Made by a program: the position numbers and the translations under genes. Under the pieces are notes generated by a model. That model was not told the DNA's origin, did no database searches, and saw only the letters and a list, made by a program, of their open reading frames with translations. Positions 52,501-64,000 of a DNA stretch of 64,000 bases are shown here, in pieces. Each line of letters opens with the position of its first letter. Within the stretch, counting starts at the first letter, position 1. This DNA comes from Blasia pusilla. Taxonomy: Eukaryota > Marchantiophyta > Marchantiopsida > Blasiales. The stretch is from contig CM114271.1 of NCBI GenBank assembly GCA_050084515.1, positions 21,948,001-22,012,000 of the forward strand. The letters run 5' to 3'.

Positions 52501-55500
52501 TGTTCTTTTGCCTCATTGTTTTTGTAGTAAATTCTTTTTCTTGGACAATGCTGTGTGAATGTGAGAAAAAGCTGTAGAATTCTATTTATGGACGAACAAG
52601 TTTTGGCAAGGTTTTGGACACTGCACTTTCTAAACGGCCTGCTAGCTAGCTATCGATTTACCAAGATAGTTGATTGATCGTCGTTTGTTTCCTGGATTCT
52701 CTAACGATTTGTTTCTGCCCCTAGTGATATGACACATGATGAACCGAGGTCTAGGACAGCTCAGTTAAATAGATCAGCTGTTGGAATGTTCCTCCGTTGG
52801 TTCTTCTGGTTTTCTGTTTTGGTACTGGAGAAATAATGTCATTCTATTTATGAGGTTTTAATAACTGCCTCGAGGTTGGAGAGCACAATTGATATCATGC
52901 AGGTTCGGTTTGGCTGTGCAGAAATTCCGAGCCGGAGGTTTCAATGTTATTGTGGCGACTTCAATAGCTGAGGAAGGTTTGGATATTATGGAGGTGGACC
53001 TTGTGATTTGTTTTGATGCTAACATTTCGCCTCTCCGTATGATTCAACGTATGGGTCGGACGGGACGGAAGCGTGATGGTCGAGTCGATATCCTGCCATT
53101 TGACAGATAAATGCCATGATCTTTGTTCCTATTGCTACAGTCGTGTTCTAATGATTGGGGTCTGTTCATAGAAGACGTAGTGGTGTCATGTGAGCGATTT
53201 GAATTATTTTTTGTTGAACGTAATTCAAACCCTCAGGCTAATCATCTTTTTCTCACGCAGATTTGCTAGGGTGACATGGTAGAATTCTGTTCATGTTAAG
53301 CGCAACGACAGGGCTATATTGTTTTCTCTTTTGCAGTCGGTCATAAGTTCCTCAGAGAGTATACTTCTCTTAGTATGCAGTCGATCGATGCATTTCTGTT
53401 GCCTCCACAGGAGCGACTGACGAGAATTCCTAGTGATAAGCCATTACAAGCTGTTTGCTGATTGTGGTCCCCGAAAATCAGTACAACGCCTTACTTTAGA
53501 TGTCACCATTTTCGGATGGAGATTCCTCAGTTTGCTTGATTGAATCACCTTGTTCTCCTTACACTGGTCAATTCTTCTGAACTCAAGGATCACCGTACGC
53601 ACTTTTTGACACAGGCTTTCCAATGACTTGGTAGATGCTACTTACACTACGAATACCTCGTGTTTGGAGTATATCATTGACCCTGAGCATTCAATCTTTA
53701 TATATTCTACTGTTCATACCTCGTAACTGCTGTTGATTCTGTGACACTTTGTACGTTCCCATGGTTAGTTTGTCTTTGTAATATTGAAAGGATCAGCTAT
53801 GCGGATGAAGTGTGTCACTATTGGTAATTTCCTTCCCAAGAAGATTTAGCCTTAACCAGCAAAGCACTAGTGCTTGCATGCGAAGGGGCAGAAGTACAAG
53901 GATATCTGAAGAAACAGTCGAAGAGCAAAGCCCTGGGTAAACACATGTGTAATGGAGGGATCCACAGTTTCAACTTTCATCCGAGTCATCACATGGTGCT
54001 TCCAATCCTCAGTTTCTATTTTTCTTCTTGAATTATGAAGGAGTAGAAACATTGTACTTGCTCTTCGTTGATGGCTTGAAGTGTGAGCGTGCTGCTTAGG
54101 ACATTCCTAATCAGGTAAATGGAATTAGGAATGGGGAATCCACTGGTGGAAGTGTTGGATGGCTACTTTGCATCGGAGAATGCCTGACTCAATGTGTTTA
54201 GATTGAGTTAACAAGTTCACTCGCTTAAGTCCATCGGGAACCTAAATTGGAGATGCCACTAAAAGTGATCATGTCGCAGACTTTAGGACATCCTACAGGG
54301 GAAACAGAAAGCTGCTTGAATCTGAGCAAGTAGAGCACATCGTTGTGTGGAATCGTCGTGTAGACCAGTGTACAACTTTTCTGACTGAAGTTTTATTTTT
54401 ATTTTTTGTAGATTCCGCACAGGTTCCGCCCAGAGGTCCAGTTAGTGGAGTTAGCCATTGAGGAGTTTGTGCCACGCACTCGGAAGTTGAAGGCTAAGGA
54501 AGCAGATGGAGCAGTTAATGGTCTTAGAAACCTAACAGAGAAAGAGCTCCAAATTCTAGAGAAGTACAAGACAGATGTGGAACCATGGAAACCATCACTT
54601 ATTGTTTATCCGTATTACCAGTCCGTTCCGACCCGTGTTTATCGCGTCAAGCATTCATTCAGAACCTGTATGTTTATAGATGCTGTCCGATTACTGCAAG
54701 AGGTACCTGGGCAGCTGACTGGTGAGGACATTTCACAGAAAAAGGAGGTAAGAACTTGAAAAACTACCAGGGGCTTATCACATTGGTCCCCGAGGACATG
54801 AAACTTAGTACAATTTGAAGATACCTTTTTGTCATCTCAACAGCATCCAAATTGTTATACAGATTTTGCTTCTGAAGCTGACAATGCGCTAGAGCCTGAG
54901 CATTATCTGCCCTTCCAATCTGATATCAGTTATGTGAGCCGCCGTTCTTTCATCTGCAGGTCACTACATCCATAGATACAGGTCTCTTAATCCATGTGGA
55001 TAGTTCGCTCGCTGATGATGAAGCCTGTGATGAAAGAGATCAACCCGGGTCTCCAGGTTCAATGGCTACTAGACATGAAGCCGAGCCAAGTGCTGTGCCT
55101 AACGTGGGAGGGTACAAAGACGTACTGTTCCTTGATGACTTCCACAAGGAGGAGGATATCAATGATTGCCATCAGTCTCCTGGATTTCCTGCTGATGGTT
55201 GTATCTCAGGTCAGTAGTCTTGCTTGCATCTCCCACCGTGGTATGTTGCTTCAAAACAACATCTTGCTTACATCAGGCATTTCTGTGCCAATCCTAGCGT
55301 TCTGCAATATAAAGTACGTTATACTTGTGTTAGATTTGTTTTACATTGTCATTGATGCAGAAAGTTATGTGTTATTGGATCCCTTCGTCTTTCGTTCAAT
55401 CTTTAATGCTAAACTGTGTTATAACTTTAAAGGGCATACTGAAGCTTTTCTCAAGAGTAAGTTGGTTTTGGTTGCCTGATCGAAATTCACATAAATGTCT

Positions 55501-58235
55501 CCGTTGCAGTGTATACACATTCTCAGGGAGCTGCGAGAGGTAATAGTGAGGTTCTGCTGGATGTTCACGCCGCCAAACAGCACCTTTCTCCACCTCCAGA
55601 ATCGGATGAATCTTCGTTGGTTGAAAATATTAATCCTAATATATTTTCGGGGGCTGGTGTGCATCAATGCAGTTTTAGCTCTGGCATTGTGTCTTTTACA
55701 CAATCGGGCTTCATTCGTATTGCACCACCTCCCTCTCTAGTATTGTTAGAAAAACTTGGAAATAAGCAGGTCTTAAAGGCGACAGGTGACAACCGTAAGA
55801 CAGGTGTAAACAGTCCGATGTCCCACAGAATCTCGCAAGAAGCAACCAGGTTTTTTCGTAGACTAGATGCCATGCAGAAAGCCAGGTGCGGTCCGCCAGA
55901 TCTGCATCAAAAGAGTGCATGGGATGCACAAGAGATTGGGCCTGGTTGTCCTGCACAATCTCTGCAGCACACAGTAGATTGCAAGACAGCAGTACCAAAT
56001 GACACGGTGATGCATGCCGTTGAAAGGAATGGCAAAATGACCATAGATGAGAAAACAGACACTGGGTCGGACATACGAATCTCCCGGCTTGCTGAGTTTG
56101 CTAGCCATGGTGTTGTTCCAACATCGCCATGTCTAGAGAACCTATCTTCCATCGTCTCACCACTGCCTTTGCCTGGAACCAATCGTGCCCATTTCACTTC
56201 ATGTCAGCCTAATAAGATGGTGGAAATCTCCCCTATCCACACCACTATACAACATCAAAACACTCCTAGAACCCCAGTAGGTCTTGTACCATCAGTAATT
56301 CCAGTGAAGACCGATGTACACAGTCAGGTTACGAGAACGGACATAAGTTTGAAGTTGAAAAAAACTCCAGTGTCGACTTTTCTCTGCCGCTTAGAAGTCA
56401 TGTCTCCTCCTCAACCAAAAGCGTTGAGTTTCACAGAAGACGAGCATATTACCTCGCCTCCTTCACATTCGAAGGATCTCGCTGAAGTAGAAGTTGTGGC
56501 TCAAGTCGCAATCAGCCCTTGCATTATTGGACAGAAGATCCAGCAATGTGGAAGTGCTTCTGAAACAGCCCCTGTACGAACGAAGAGCCGTAAGAGTATC
56601 AGTCAAGATTGGCAAGTTGGAAGCGAAGGATCTGCGTCTGTACAGAGACCCCGCAAGCTCAAGAGGCTCTGTAAGGCAGGTGAGAAGCGACCCAAATCTT
56701 CTCCCAAGCCATTGTTGAAGTGTGGGTCAGACGCGGATCGGAGTGGAAGCAAGCCTTCTCGACCGAAAACACGAATAGGTATGTCTGTTTTGACACGAAC
56801 ATTCTAATTTCATGAACAGCACTAGATTCCCATCTGTGAATTTTCCACTATTGGTGGGAATTATATTAATACTAGAGAATTCGCATCTTCACTCGACTAA
56901 TAGTTTGAGAAATTCGCTCCGAAACTAGAAGATACCATGATAGACCAAAGTTCAAGCCTTGATTGGATCTCTTTCTTTTCAGGAGAACAGCAGAGGAAGT
57001 TCATGGTCAGGAGATACGTCGACGAGGAAGCAGAGTTTGTATTTGCCCCCGGCTACTCGTAGTTTTTATAGATGTCTATTTTGGCAGAACTTCAGCTTCC
57101 ATCTTCAGTTTTAGCACAATGTGCCATATCGCTTCCGAGTATCTAGATGTTCTCCTGATCGAAGCACTCGCGGAGTCGGTTGTGCAGAGTTTCCTCGGAT
57201 GATGAATCCGACGACGACGATAGTGGAGAAGAGGACGAAGACGAAGAATCAGAGAGTTTTATTGACGTTGCAGCAACTCAACATCTGAACGGGACAGTGG
57301 ACATGATGACTGTTTATAGGTGAGATCTTGTCAGCTCAGCATATGCTTTTACGTTCCCAGGTGTCTTGTGAACGCTTCTACAATAATCGTAGTCCTATTC
57401 TCACTACGCAAGAAGTTTATCCTCTGCATCTCTACAACTCATGAGCCGAATCGCATCGAATCTCTGTTAATTTTACAGGCGATCCTTACTCACGCCATCA
57501 CCGTTGGGCAATCTCACTGCTCGACAGGGGCACCTGCTCCAGCCATATGCTGGAAGTTGCTCTGATACCACCCCAGAGGACGTTTCACTGTCAATTACTA
57601 GTGGGAGTAAACATCTGTCAGGGTCGGACTCCCCATCGTCTCCCCATACTTCCCTTTCTGCCGCAGCCAATGGCCACCCTGCCGGAAGGACAGCGATGAT
57701 TCATCGTGAAACTAGATTTGGTGGACATTGTTCGCATAATGTCGAGGTGGAGGATGTGCATCATCGCCCAACAGCTTCTAGTTCTCAGGTGGAAATTCTG
57801 GAGGATCAGAGGAAGCCTGAGTCGAGGAAACGTAAGCTGAGCTTCCCGATGAGTGGAGCCAATGTGGATTTGTCAGGGTCATCTCAGCAGAGTGAAGACT
57901 GTGAGGATGACTTACTTGATGGTATCGATTTGGACGCTTTGGAAGCAAAAGCATCTCGACCAGCAGATGTGTGGAAATCATCCCGTTTGAGTACACACTT
58001 CGAAGACGATCTGTTCGATGGTGTTGATCTTGATGCCTTAGAAGCCCAAGCAGCTCGAGTATCTCGTGTACGCAATGAACAAGTGATCATTACCAACCAC
58101 AATGAGCGTCAAGAGCAAGAACTGCACAATGTAGAGGCGTCCAAGAGCCAGGAGCTTCGAAAAGCTGCTGCCAGACTCCGGAAGGACGCTGTATTTAAGT
58201 TTTGCCCTTCTTTCGACCTTGGATTTGGGAAGTAG
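46578..58235 (+). CDS. FANCM: FANCM DNA helicase/translocase, complete, about 23 exons
   Basis: Exons by splice signals and frame: 46578-46604, 46932-47286, 47575-47718, 47875-47957, 48448-48562, 48846-48937, 49105-49159, 49334-49455, 49542-49655, 50260-50453, 50851-50978, 51135-51195, 51549-51619, 51940-51989, 52922-53087, 53868-53995, 54412-54747, 54844-54933, 54960-55209, 55510-56778, 56983-57034, 57188-57319, 57479-58235; about 1596 residues. The N-terminus [24 protein letters not shown] matches plant FANCM. A PIP-like QKTLDSFL follows. Helicase motifs are intact: [12 protein letters not shown] (I), [14 protein letters not shown] (II), VLALTATPG (III), [20 protein letters not shown] (V), [13 protein letters not shown] (VI). 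Later come [13 protein letters not shown] and [12 protein letters not shown], shared across FANCM. It unwinds joint molecules and limits meiotic crossovers in plants. The acidic motif near 57905-58050 is duplicated. The exon 18/19 junction is uncertain. Confidence 0.9.
53088..53867 (+). other. AT-AC (U12-type) intron in FANCM
   Basis: The exon ends GGT CGA GTC G, and the intron begins ATATCCTG, close to the U12 donor consensus ATATCCTT. Near the 3' end CCTTAAC (53850-53856) matches the U12 branch-point consensus TTCCTTAAC, about 12 nt before the AC at 53866-53867. Joining at AC gives GRVVVLACEG, the residues found at this place in Arabidopsis FANCM. No GT-AG choice I tried keeps the frame and this sequence. 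Confidence 0.8.
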
Positions 58236-59722
58236 AAAACTGTGGAGAGCCGTTTGGAAAGTAGGGCTCTCCAGCTTTCGTTTCTCCTTTCATTGCACAG
58301 GGACGTTTGCAAATCGAGCTTACGACAATATGATGAAAACTGGTTCAGGTCCTGCTCATGAGCTCTACCTCTTTGCCCTGTCCCTCTGAGTTTCTTCCCC
58401 TCTTCTATTTTGTTTTCCTGCCAATCATGCATGAATTGAACCTGCCTTCCCTGTCATGAGAAGACAAAATCGAGTATAAGAAAAATTTTGAGTTAACCCT
58501 CTGTATTGTCGGCAGGTCGTGAACAGATATCTCCCTTGCCTCCGTGGTTTTCCAGTGACAAGAACAAAGGTTCAGGTCCTGCGAGGGAGCGCAGTGCGGT
58601 ACTTATAGTTCTTTCACTAGAAGCTATGCAATGATGAAGCCTCCATGATCTCTGAAGCCGACTTTCTGGTTGTGCCGGATCCACCAAAGGACCGCTTGAA
58701 TGCATCGCCCAATCCAACTACCATGTGAGAGCCACGCCAGTTTTACTACAGTTTGCTTGGTATAACTCGTCGACTCTGAATGTATTGCTATGACAATCTT
58801 ACAAAGTTGATTCCTAACCGTTCACTATAATTATTGTCTCGTGGAGGATCCAGCTATTGAAGGATGTGGCTCTATGTTGTGAATTTTGCACAGGAGACCA
58901 GTTAGTGAGTGACTGAAGGTTCCATCGACATCATCCATCGATTTAGATGTTTCCATGATCCTCTTTTTGTGGTTGAAGGGGGACCTGTTAGATATCAGCA
59001 TGTAGCTGATTACCAGCGACCTTCCTCTATTGACACCATGCCTAGCCACCTCCGCAGATATAATAGGACAGGCAGGTCATTCTTATGACTCACCTATTAT
59101 GTTTCAGTGAACAGGTGTCACTTGTTAGTGACTCAGCACTCCTGGACGTGAATTGCATTTTCTTCTGTTAGGACACGTTTTCTGTTGTAGGTAGGGCAAC
59201 ATAGAGGGCCCTGTGTATTTAAAGAGCAACTATGATCCGCTCTTTGCTGCAGATCACATTCCTTACAGATGCGTGCTGTTCTATTGCCTTGCTTGCTATT
59301 TCTTCTGCAATTAAAGGTCAGTCTAGAGTCCTGAATTGATCAACAGGACCGACTGCCCCTCCCCAAACGATCGGTCCCCAGCAAATAGTTTTTCAGTTCC
59401 GGGTGTTTGACATTCTCGTGGCTTCCTAAATGAAGTTTTGCTGTGAGCGCCACCCCACTGCAATGGTAATGGTATATCTAGAAAGGATTTCTCCTCTTTC
59501 TCCTCACTCCCACAGATCAGGTCCTTTAGGGAACATGGTCGCATGCACAATCTCTTGAACTAAAGGTTGATGTCGAAAACCACAGATAGAGCCGGCGGAA
59601 TCCCTGAGGATGTACAGAACGGTCTACTAAATCTTCCCCGCATCTGTATCACTCTCCGAGACGGATGCTCCAGGGCTTTAGCCTCTAATATTTAGCATAT
59701 ATTCTGACCTCCATAGATCTGC

Positions 59723-59791
59723 AGGCGTTATAGAGAGCTATTGGGCACTCAGTAGCTCTCTATAAGTGCCCAATAGCTCTCTATAACGCCT
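59723..59791. repeat. Perfect 26-bp inverted repeat (hairpin)
   Basis: The left arm 59723-59748 (AGGCGTTATAGAGAGCTATT then GGGCAC) is perfectly complementary to the right arm 59766-59791, with a 17-nt loop that itself repeats TAGCTCTCTATAA from the right arm. The structure could fold either way with the loop copy. Confidence 0.95.
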
Positions 59792-60603
59792 TGAATCACA
59801 TGACGAGCCAATTGAGACCACTGAACTGATCATTGCCTCTTCATGAGAAGAGAAAATTATGCCCTCTTTATTACTTTGGAGGTTTGTTTGCGCAGGTCCT
59901 TGGAACAAGACGGTGGATGCTTTGTGCGTCAGCGTCATCGGCTAATTTGCAGTTCATGGCCACGTTTTTCTTACTCGAGTGTTGCCGCTGGCTAGATCGT
60001 CAGTTCATCACCGTTTCCTGAATTCACCCATAAATACAATGTCGGTAGAGTTGCTGATCCGAAGTTTGACTTCTGTGGATCTTCGCTTCAAGTTAGCAAT
60101 CATGCAGCAGTTGAGGCTAAATTGGGCCTCCAGATCTGGAAACATTTCTTTTCGAGGAAACACTCTATGGAGTGCGGTGTCTGGCGAATTATCCTGGATT
60201 TTCGTGCTCAACGAGTACAAGTTTCGGTGATCTGAGGACATGACCGCAATGGTGATTGAGATCTCGCCAGCTAATTAACTGATCGCTTGCACACTGTTAT
60301 CGTTTCTAGAGTCCTGATTGTTATCGTTTCGCATTTGGCAGTTTTAGCCGGCGATGGTGCCTACTGTCTTTGCCGGTTTGGTGTCGTTGTTACGGCACCT
60401 ACCACTCGGCCTACTCTGGTTCTTTCTTGACAAGAGCATGAGAGCCAATGATTTAATGGTCCACAAATACTACAAAATTGTGAATGAATACGCTCCCTAC
60501 AACTAGGCCGTTAATGGGTTCTTTCTCTGCACGTATATTCTCGTGTCACTCCTGCCGAATGCAAGTTATTTCGCTTAAAAAACAGTAAAAAATTTGCATT
60601 CTC

Positions 60604-60659
60604 TTTTAGGGACGTAATTATGGGAGAGAACCTTCCTTCCCATAATTGTGTCCCTAAAA
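60604..60659. repeat. 22-bp near-perfect inverted repeat
   Basis: The arms 60604-60625 (TTTTAGGGACGTAATTATGG then GA) and 60638-60659 pair at 20 of 22 positions, with a 12-nt loop. A second smaller inverted pair GAATGCAA / TTGCATTC lies just to the left (about 60557-60601). The whole 60530-60720 stretch may be a small foldback element. Confidence 0.8.
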
Positions 60660-60781
60660 CAGAATGGATCCTAAACGGATTGGGCAAAAAAAAATTGTTT
60701 TGCATTGGTGTGGAGAACGTTCATTTCTTCCGATCAATACGAATTCTCCATTTACTAATTTGATAGTAAGAGATAGGAGCC

Positions 60782-61207
60782 TTGCTAAACGCGTGGGTTG
60801 ACGTTTTGTATAGTCTACGAACTTCGCCGGTGTCCAGCGATGTCACGAAAGTAAGCACTTCTAATTCCAGCCAGTTCCTTTCCCGTGTCCATCGCTTGTC
60901 GCCACACTCGCCAGAATGGTTACGGCACGCCGTTGTGACAAATCGATCTTTTGCAGAAGATCTCAGAATGTCCACTGAAATCGTGAATGGAGCGCTCGGC
61001 TATGACGACCGGGCCAACAACCCGGTCTTGAGTGCAAAAGGCTTGAAGGAAGGAAAGTTTCAGTGTAAAGAACGTTCGAAGCAGAGCGAGCAAGACGAGT
61101 TTAACGTAAAACCTGATCAGCATGATAACCTTCCATCTCACATGACGAATTGGGAAGTACAAATGCAGACGAAATTGGGATGTGCTCAGGTTACGCGAGC
61201 AGGATAG
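60782..61207 (+). CDS. Unrecognised 141-codon open frame
   Basis: An uninterrupted frame starting MLNAWVDVLYSLRTSPVSSD with a polar, Lys/Gln-rich C-terminal half (KERSKQSEQDEFNVKPDQ). I recognise no domain, signal peptide or membrane segment. It lies alone between the 3' ends of FANCM and VPS41. It may be a chance frame or one exon of a small gene. Confidence 0.2.
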   Translation: MLNAWVDVLYSLRTSPVSSDVTKVSTSNSSQFLSRVHRLSPHSPEWLRHAVVTNRSFAEDLRMSTEIVNGALGYDDRANNPVLSAKGLKEGKFQCKERSKQSEQDEFNVKPDQHDNLPSHMTNWEVQMQTKLGCAQVTRAG

Positions 61208-62654
61208 TGAGATGAGTAGATCACAGGAACCACTATTACTAGGCTGTACCATTTGAGGTGAATCTGGTTCCGCAATCGAAGTTGCCAACTCGGTCTCCCA
61301 GAGGTACTGTAACTAGTTTCAATGTCCAGACCCCTAAAAACGGTAATCCCACACTGTACACGCCAAATTACACAAGAGTCTCTGGGTGAATTGTATCTGA
61401 TAGCAGACTAGTATTCCTGCATCTGTCCACGACCATAGACGAAACCTACAAGATAGAACCACGAATTCGTTCAAATTAGTCATGCCCTAAAGGTAGTTAC
61501 CCCAACACTGACTTTGTTAGCTGAAGAGAACTTAAAGTGCCTCTATCTTTTTAGGATATCTCGAATTAGGCTCACCTACATCACACTTTTAGGATATGAT
61601 CTGTTCAAGGTCATAAATGCTCACCCTCATATACATTCTTCAATATGCACAACTTTTGGTGAGGACAGCAGCAGAGTGATCTGAAAGGTGGAAGAGGAGA
61701 ATGAGACCAAGTCATTTGCTTACGCCAACCTCCCAGGAAGGCAGGTGCTCAGTGATGTGAGCCATGGGTGATCAAGTTGTGACTGCCTAGAATCCTCCTT
61801 AGTATCTCATAGATAACAAGGAGAGTCACATCATGGTAGGCCTCTGATTTGCTGATTGCAGACAGATTGAAATCATGGATGGTTTGGCAGATGCTAGTTC
61901 TGACTTTGTACAATGAGATGCTTCTGCTGATCAATCTTTGTCTCACATCAATCGGCACCCACCATGAATTACTTGGACAGCCTAATGACATGAGTAATCT
62001 CCCTGAACCTGCCCTAAAATCTGTAACATGAAGTTGAAATTACGACATACTGGAAAAGTAGTGACGGGGGATATATCATAATGGACCGATGGAAATAGGC
62101 ATATAACAATGAAGGAGCTTCCAGATTGACAAAATTCTTCAGAGAAGAAACCTCAACACCTGTTAGAATACCCCAACAAACCACCGCAAGAGGACCTCTC
62201 CAACGTATGTTGATGCTTGAGACAGATCAAGGTAAAATCTCTAGAAGTTTGCGCCTTTGTTTGAAACCAATATCCAAGAGAATAAAATGCAATCAAGCAC
62301 GCTTGCATGCTCTGTAAGTAGGTCTGAACGGATCTCCAATAGCAATGATTGCATGCAATGGTTTTCCAAGGAGATGTTCAATTTTGACTGCTTCTAGTAG
62401 AAAATTCTAGTTTGCACAACAGGTACTCTAAGACATGCAAATATGACAACTTGGAAATGATGCATTATGGTCTGCAGCTAGCAAAATGATGACTCAGAAG
62501 AGAGCCCTAGTCCAATACAAGTGATGACCCAGCACTCATTTCATGGTTGCAACATGATGTTGGTCCAAAATTATATAAGGTGCTACTATTACAGGGGACA
62601 ATGGTCCTCATTACTCCAAAGAAAACCTCAAAATTCCCAACTTAGAAAACGAAT
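61208..62654. other. Intergenic region before the VPS41 3' end
   Basis: No recognisable coding or RNA feature. The VPS41 3' UTR presumably lies in its right part. Confidence 0.5.
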
Positions 62655-63781
62655 CTATCCATTCCAACCATTGCCAGTGGCCTGAACTGAAGATTTCCTC
62701 CTGTCATTACCTTTGGCCTGAAACTTCTTTTTTGCTGATGCTGTTGTACAAAGAATACACCGCATTCGAGGGGTACCAGACTCTTCTTCATCGTCATCTA
62801 CCCTCTGATCATAAATGCTGTCATATCCAAGACTTGCCTGCTCTTTTTTTTTGTTCCCATCGGTTCCGATGCTGGACGTAACATTGAGGCAGGTGACATG
62901 ATAGGCATGACTACAGAAAAATGCAACGACTGCAACATTTTGTAAAGCTACGGGATCCAGGCATATACAACATAGCCCACTTCCACTGATTGTTGAAGAG
63001 ATTCTTCCAGGTTTCGTGCCCCGATTTACACTACTTCCCACTCTCTGCATTACTGGAGGTGGCTGTCTGGTATTTTGGTTCTCCTCAGCTTTCACTGCAT
63101 TCTCAGTGCCTCCCACTCGGATTGCGTGTCGAGCTTCATCATAGTATCTCACAAGTAGGTCCACACAATCAGCCTGCAACATGAGGTCACAGAACCATCA
63201 ATCACCTTGAGAGACCCAAACTCAAACAAAAGCTGGGTATGGTTGTCCATATTTATTGTAGAGAAGGTCAAGGAATACCAAACTCTATGGGCCTGCCATG
63301 CCTGCATGATTTCTATTGTAAGTGTAGAAGATTCCCATGCACAGGCAAATGAGAGAAAGTCAATTCCACCATAATGATTTCAATCTCTACTGGCAGCTGA
63401 AGTTAGGAGGTGGATAAGAAGAAAAATGATGAAGCAGCAATGTGATGTGGCCAGAATCCACATTACTACCTTCAATATTTCATTGCATCCAATCCGAAGA
63501 GAAGTCTCGGTTCGATAGTCAGTAATGATCTTCACCAGGCGGTCCCTCAAACTGCAGTGGCCATTTCTGAAACAAATAAGTAACACCTTCTATTGCCAGT
63601 GGGTCTATAGCAATTCAAATCATTGATCAAAGTACCATCAGAATAGATCTATCTGACCCTCAACAAAAAAATATCCCATCTTCCAAGCATCATACCGTGG
63701 AATAGGCAGCCCCCCAGGAACTTTGTGGAGAAGATGTAATGGGTCAATATTCCCCACAGTATGCTCAAGCAGCGCACCAAC
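62655..63781 (-). CDS. VPS41: VPS41, C-terminal three exons (partial)
   Basis: Exons in transcription order: 63781-63696, 63551-63470, 63173-62655 (stop at 62657-62655). The joined frame reads HTVGNIDPLHLLHKVPGGLP-IPR, then LRDRLVKIITDYRTETSLRI and GCNEILK, then ADCVDLLVRYYDEARHAI. These are close to the CHCR-to-RING junction of plant VPS41. The C-terminal RING-H2 zinc site is CCICLDP ... FFCSHAYHVTCL ... CILC. VPS41 is a subunit of the HOPS tethering complex for vacuolar membrane fusion. Phases agree across both junctions. The 5' part lies beyond the right edge of the window; 63782-64000 appears to be intron. Confidence 0.92.
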
Positions 63782-64000
63782 CTGTGAGTACAGCAGGAGA
63801 AACTAAGTCAGATGAAGAGCCCAGAGTAAATGGAGCAGTATGAAGTTAGAAGTTCAGCGCGATATTTCCAAGGTCCAGTATAGGGAAGGAAATACGAGCA
63901 GTCGTTTCGGAAGCAATCAATGAGGGGAGAATGAGAGGAGGGAAGATACAGAGAATTCGTCTTGGAGATCTAAGATGCTAAGAAGCTGGACTAACAATGT

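Larger units (their letters stand above)
58236..60780. other. Intergenic region downstream of FANCM
   Basis: Holds the FANCM 3' end and two strong inverted repeats listed separately. No open frame with a recognisable domain was seen. Confidence 0.5.

Noticed and set aside
52889-53110. FANCM exon extended through 53110 to the TGA/TAA stop
   Set aside because: The reading after GRV (DILPFDR then stop) would truncate the protein just after motif VI. The AT-AC intron restores the conserved sequence.
54996-55217. Separate short gene with [20 protein letters not shown]
   Set aside because: It is an internal exon of FANCM, in phase with the following exon.

Overview
The window is nuclear DNA of a land plant. 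Four intron-rich housekeeping genes have plant-type orthologues: TAP46 (PP2A regulatory subunit), CDC5 (MYB-type splicing factor), FANCM (anti-crossover helicase) and the 3' end of VPS41 (HOPS subunit). Introns are spliceosomal and mostly 70-900 nt, and the space between genes is filled with decayed Ty1/copia, Ty3/gypsy, Helitron, hAT and MITE-like DNA. I cannot name the species. A methyltransferase-bearing gypsy element hints at a streptophyte outside the well-studied angiosperms, but this is a weak guess.

Layout. 1-3.6 kb: two decayed copia fragments in opposite orientation. About 3.77-16.6 kb: a third copia element (minus strand) broken by three nested insertions, namely two copies of a roughly 300 bp MITE-like element and a 7.7 kb gypsy-type element (about 7.70-15.44 kb, plus strand). 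The gypsy element carries gag, a truncated C5-cytosine DNA methyltransferase joined to a reverse transcriptase stub, an integrase, and a C-terminal PHD finger. 16.6-19.6 kb: another copia gag fragment and a short sequence that joins the two terminal segments of the gypsy element. 20.5-23.4 kb: TAP46 (+). 25.5-29.8 kb: CDC5 (-), convergent with TAP46 and ending in an acidic tandem-repeat tail. 30.8-36.2 kb: unrecognised AT-rich, transposon-like DNA with a third MITE copy. 36.2-41.5 kb: Helitron termini, two short head-to-tail Helitrons and a decayed autonomous Helitron. 42.2-44.7 kb: a decayed hAT transposase (-). 46.6-58.2 kb: FANCM (+), 23 inferred coding blocks, one intron with AT-AC (U12-type) ends. 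58.2-62.6 kb: intergenic with two strong inverted repeats. 62.7-63.8 kb: VPS41 3' exons (-), running off the right edge.

The four host genes are unrelated in pathway (TOR/PP2A signalling, splicing, meiotic recombination control, vacuolar fusion) and look like gene islands in a transposon-rich background. All four keep reading frame across every splice junction I traced, apart from one odd 26-nt interval in FANCM. The most unusual content is the gypsy element with a DNA methyltransferase and a PHD finger: a retroelement carrying both a writer and a putative reader of chromatin marks.
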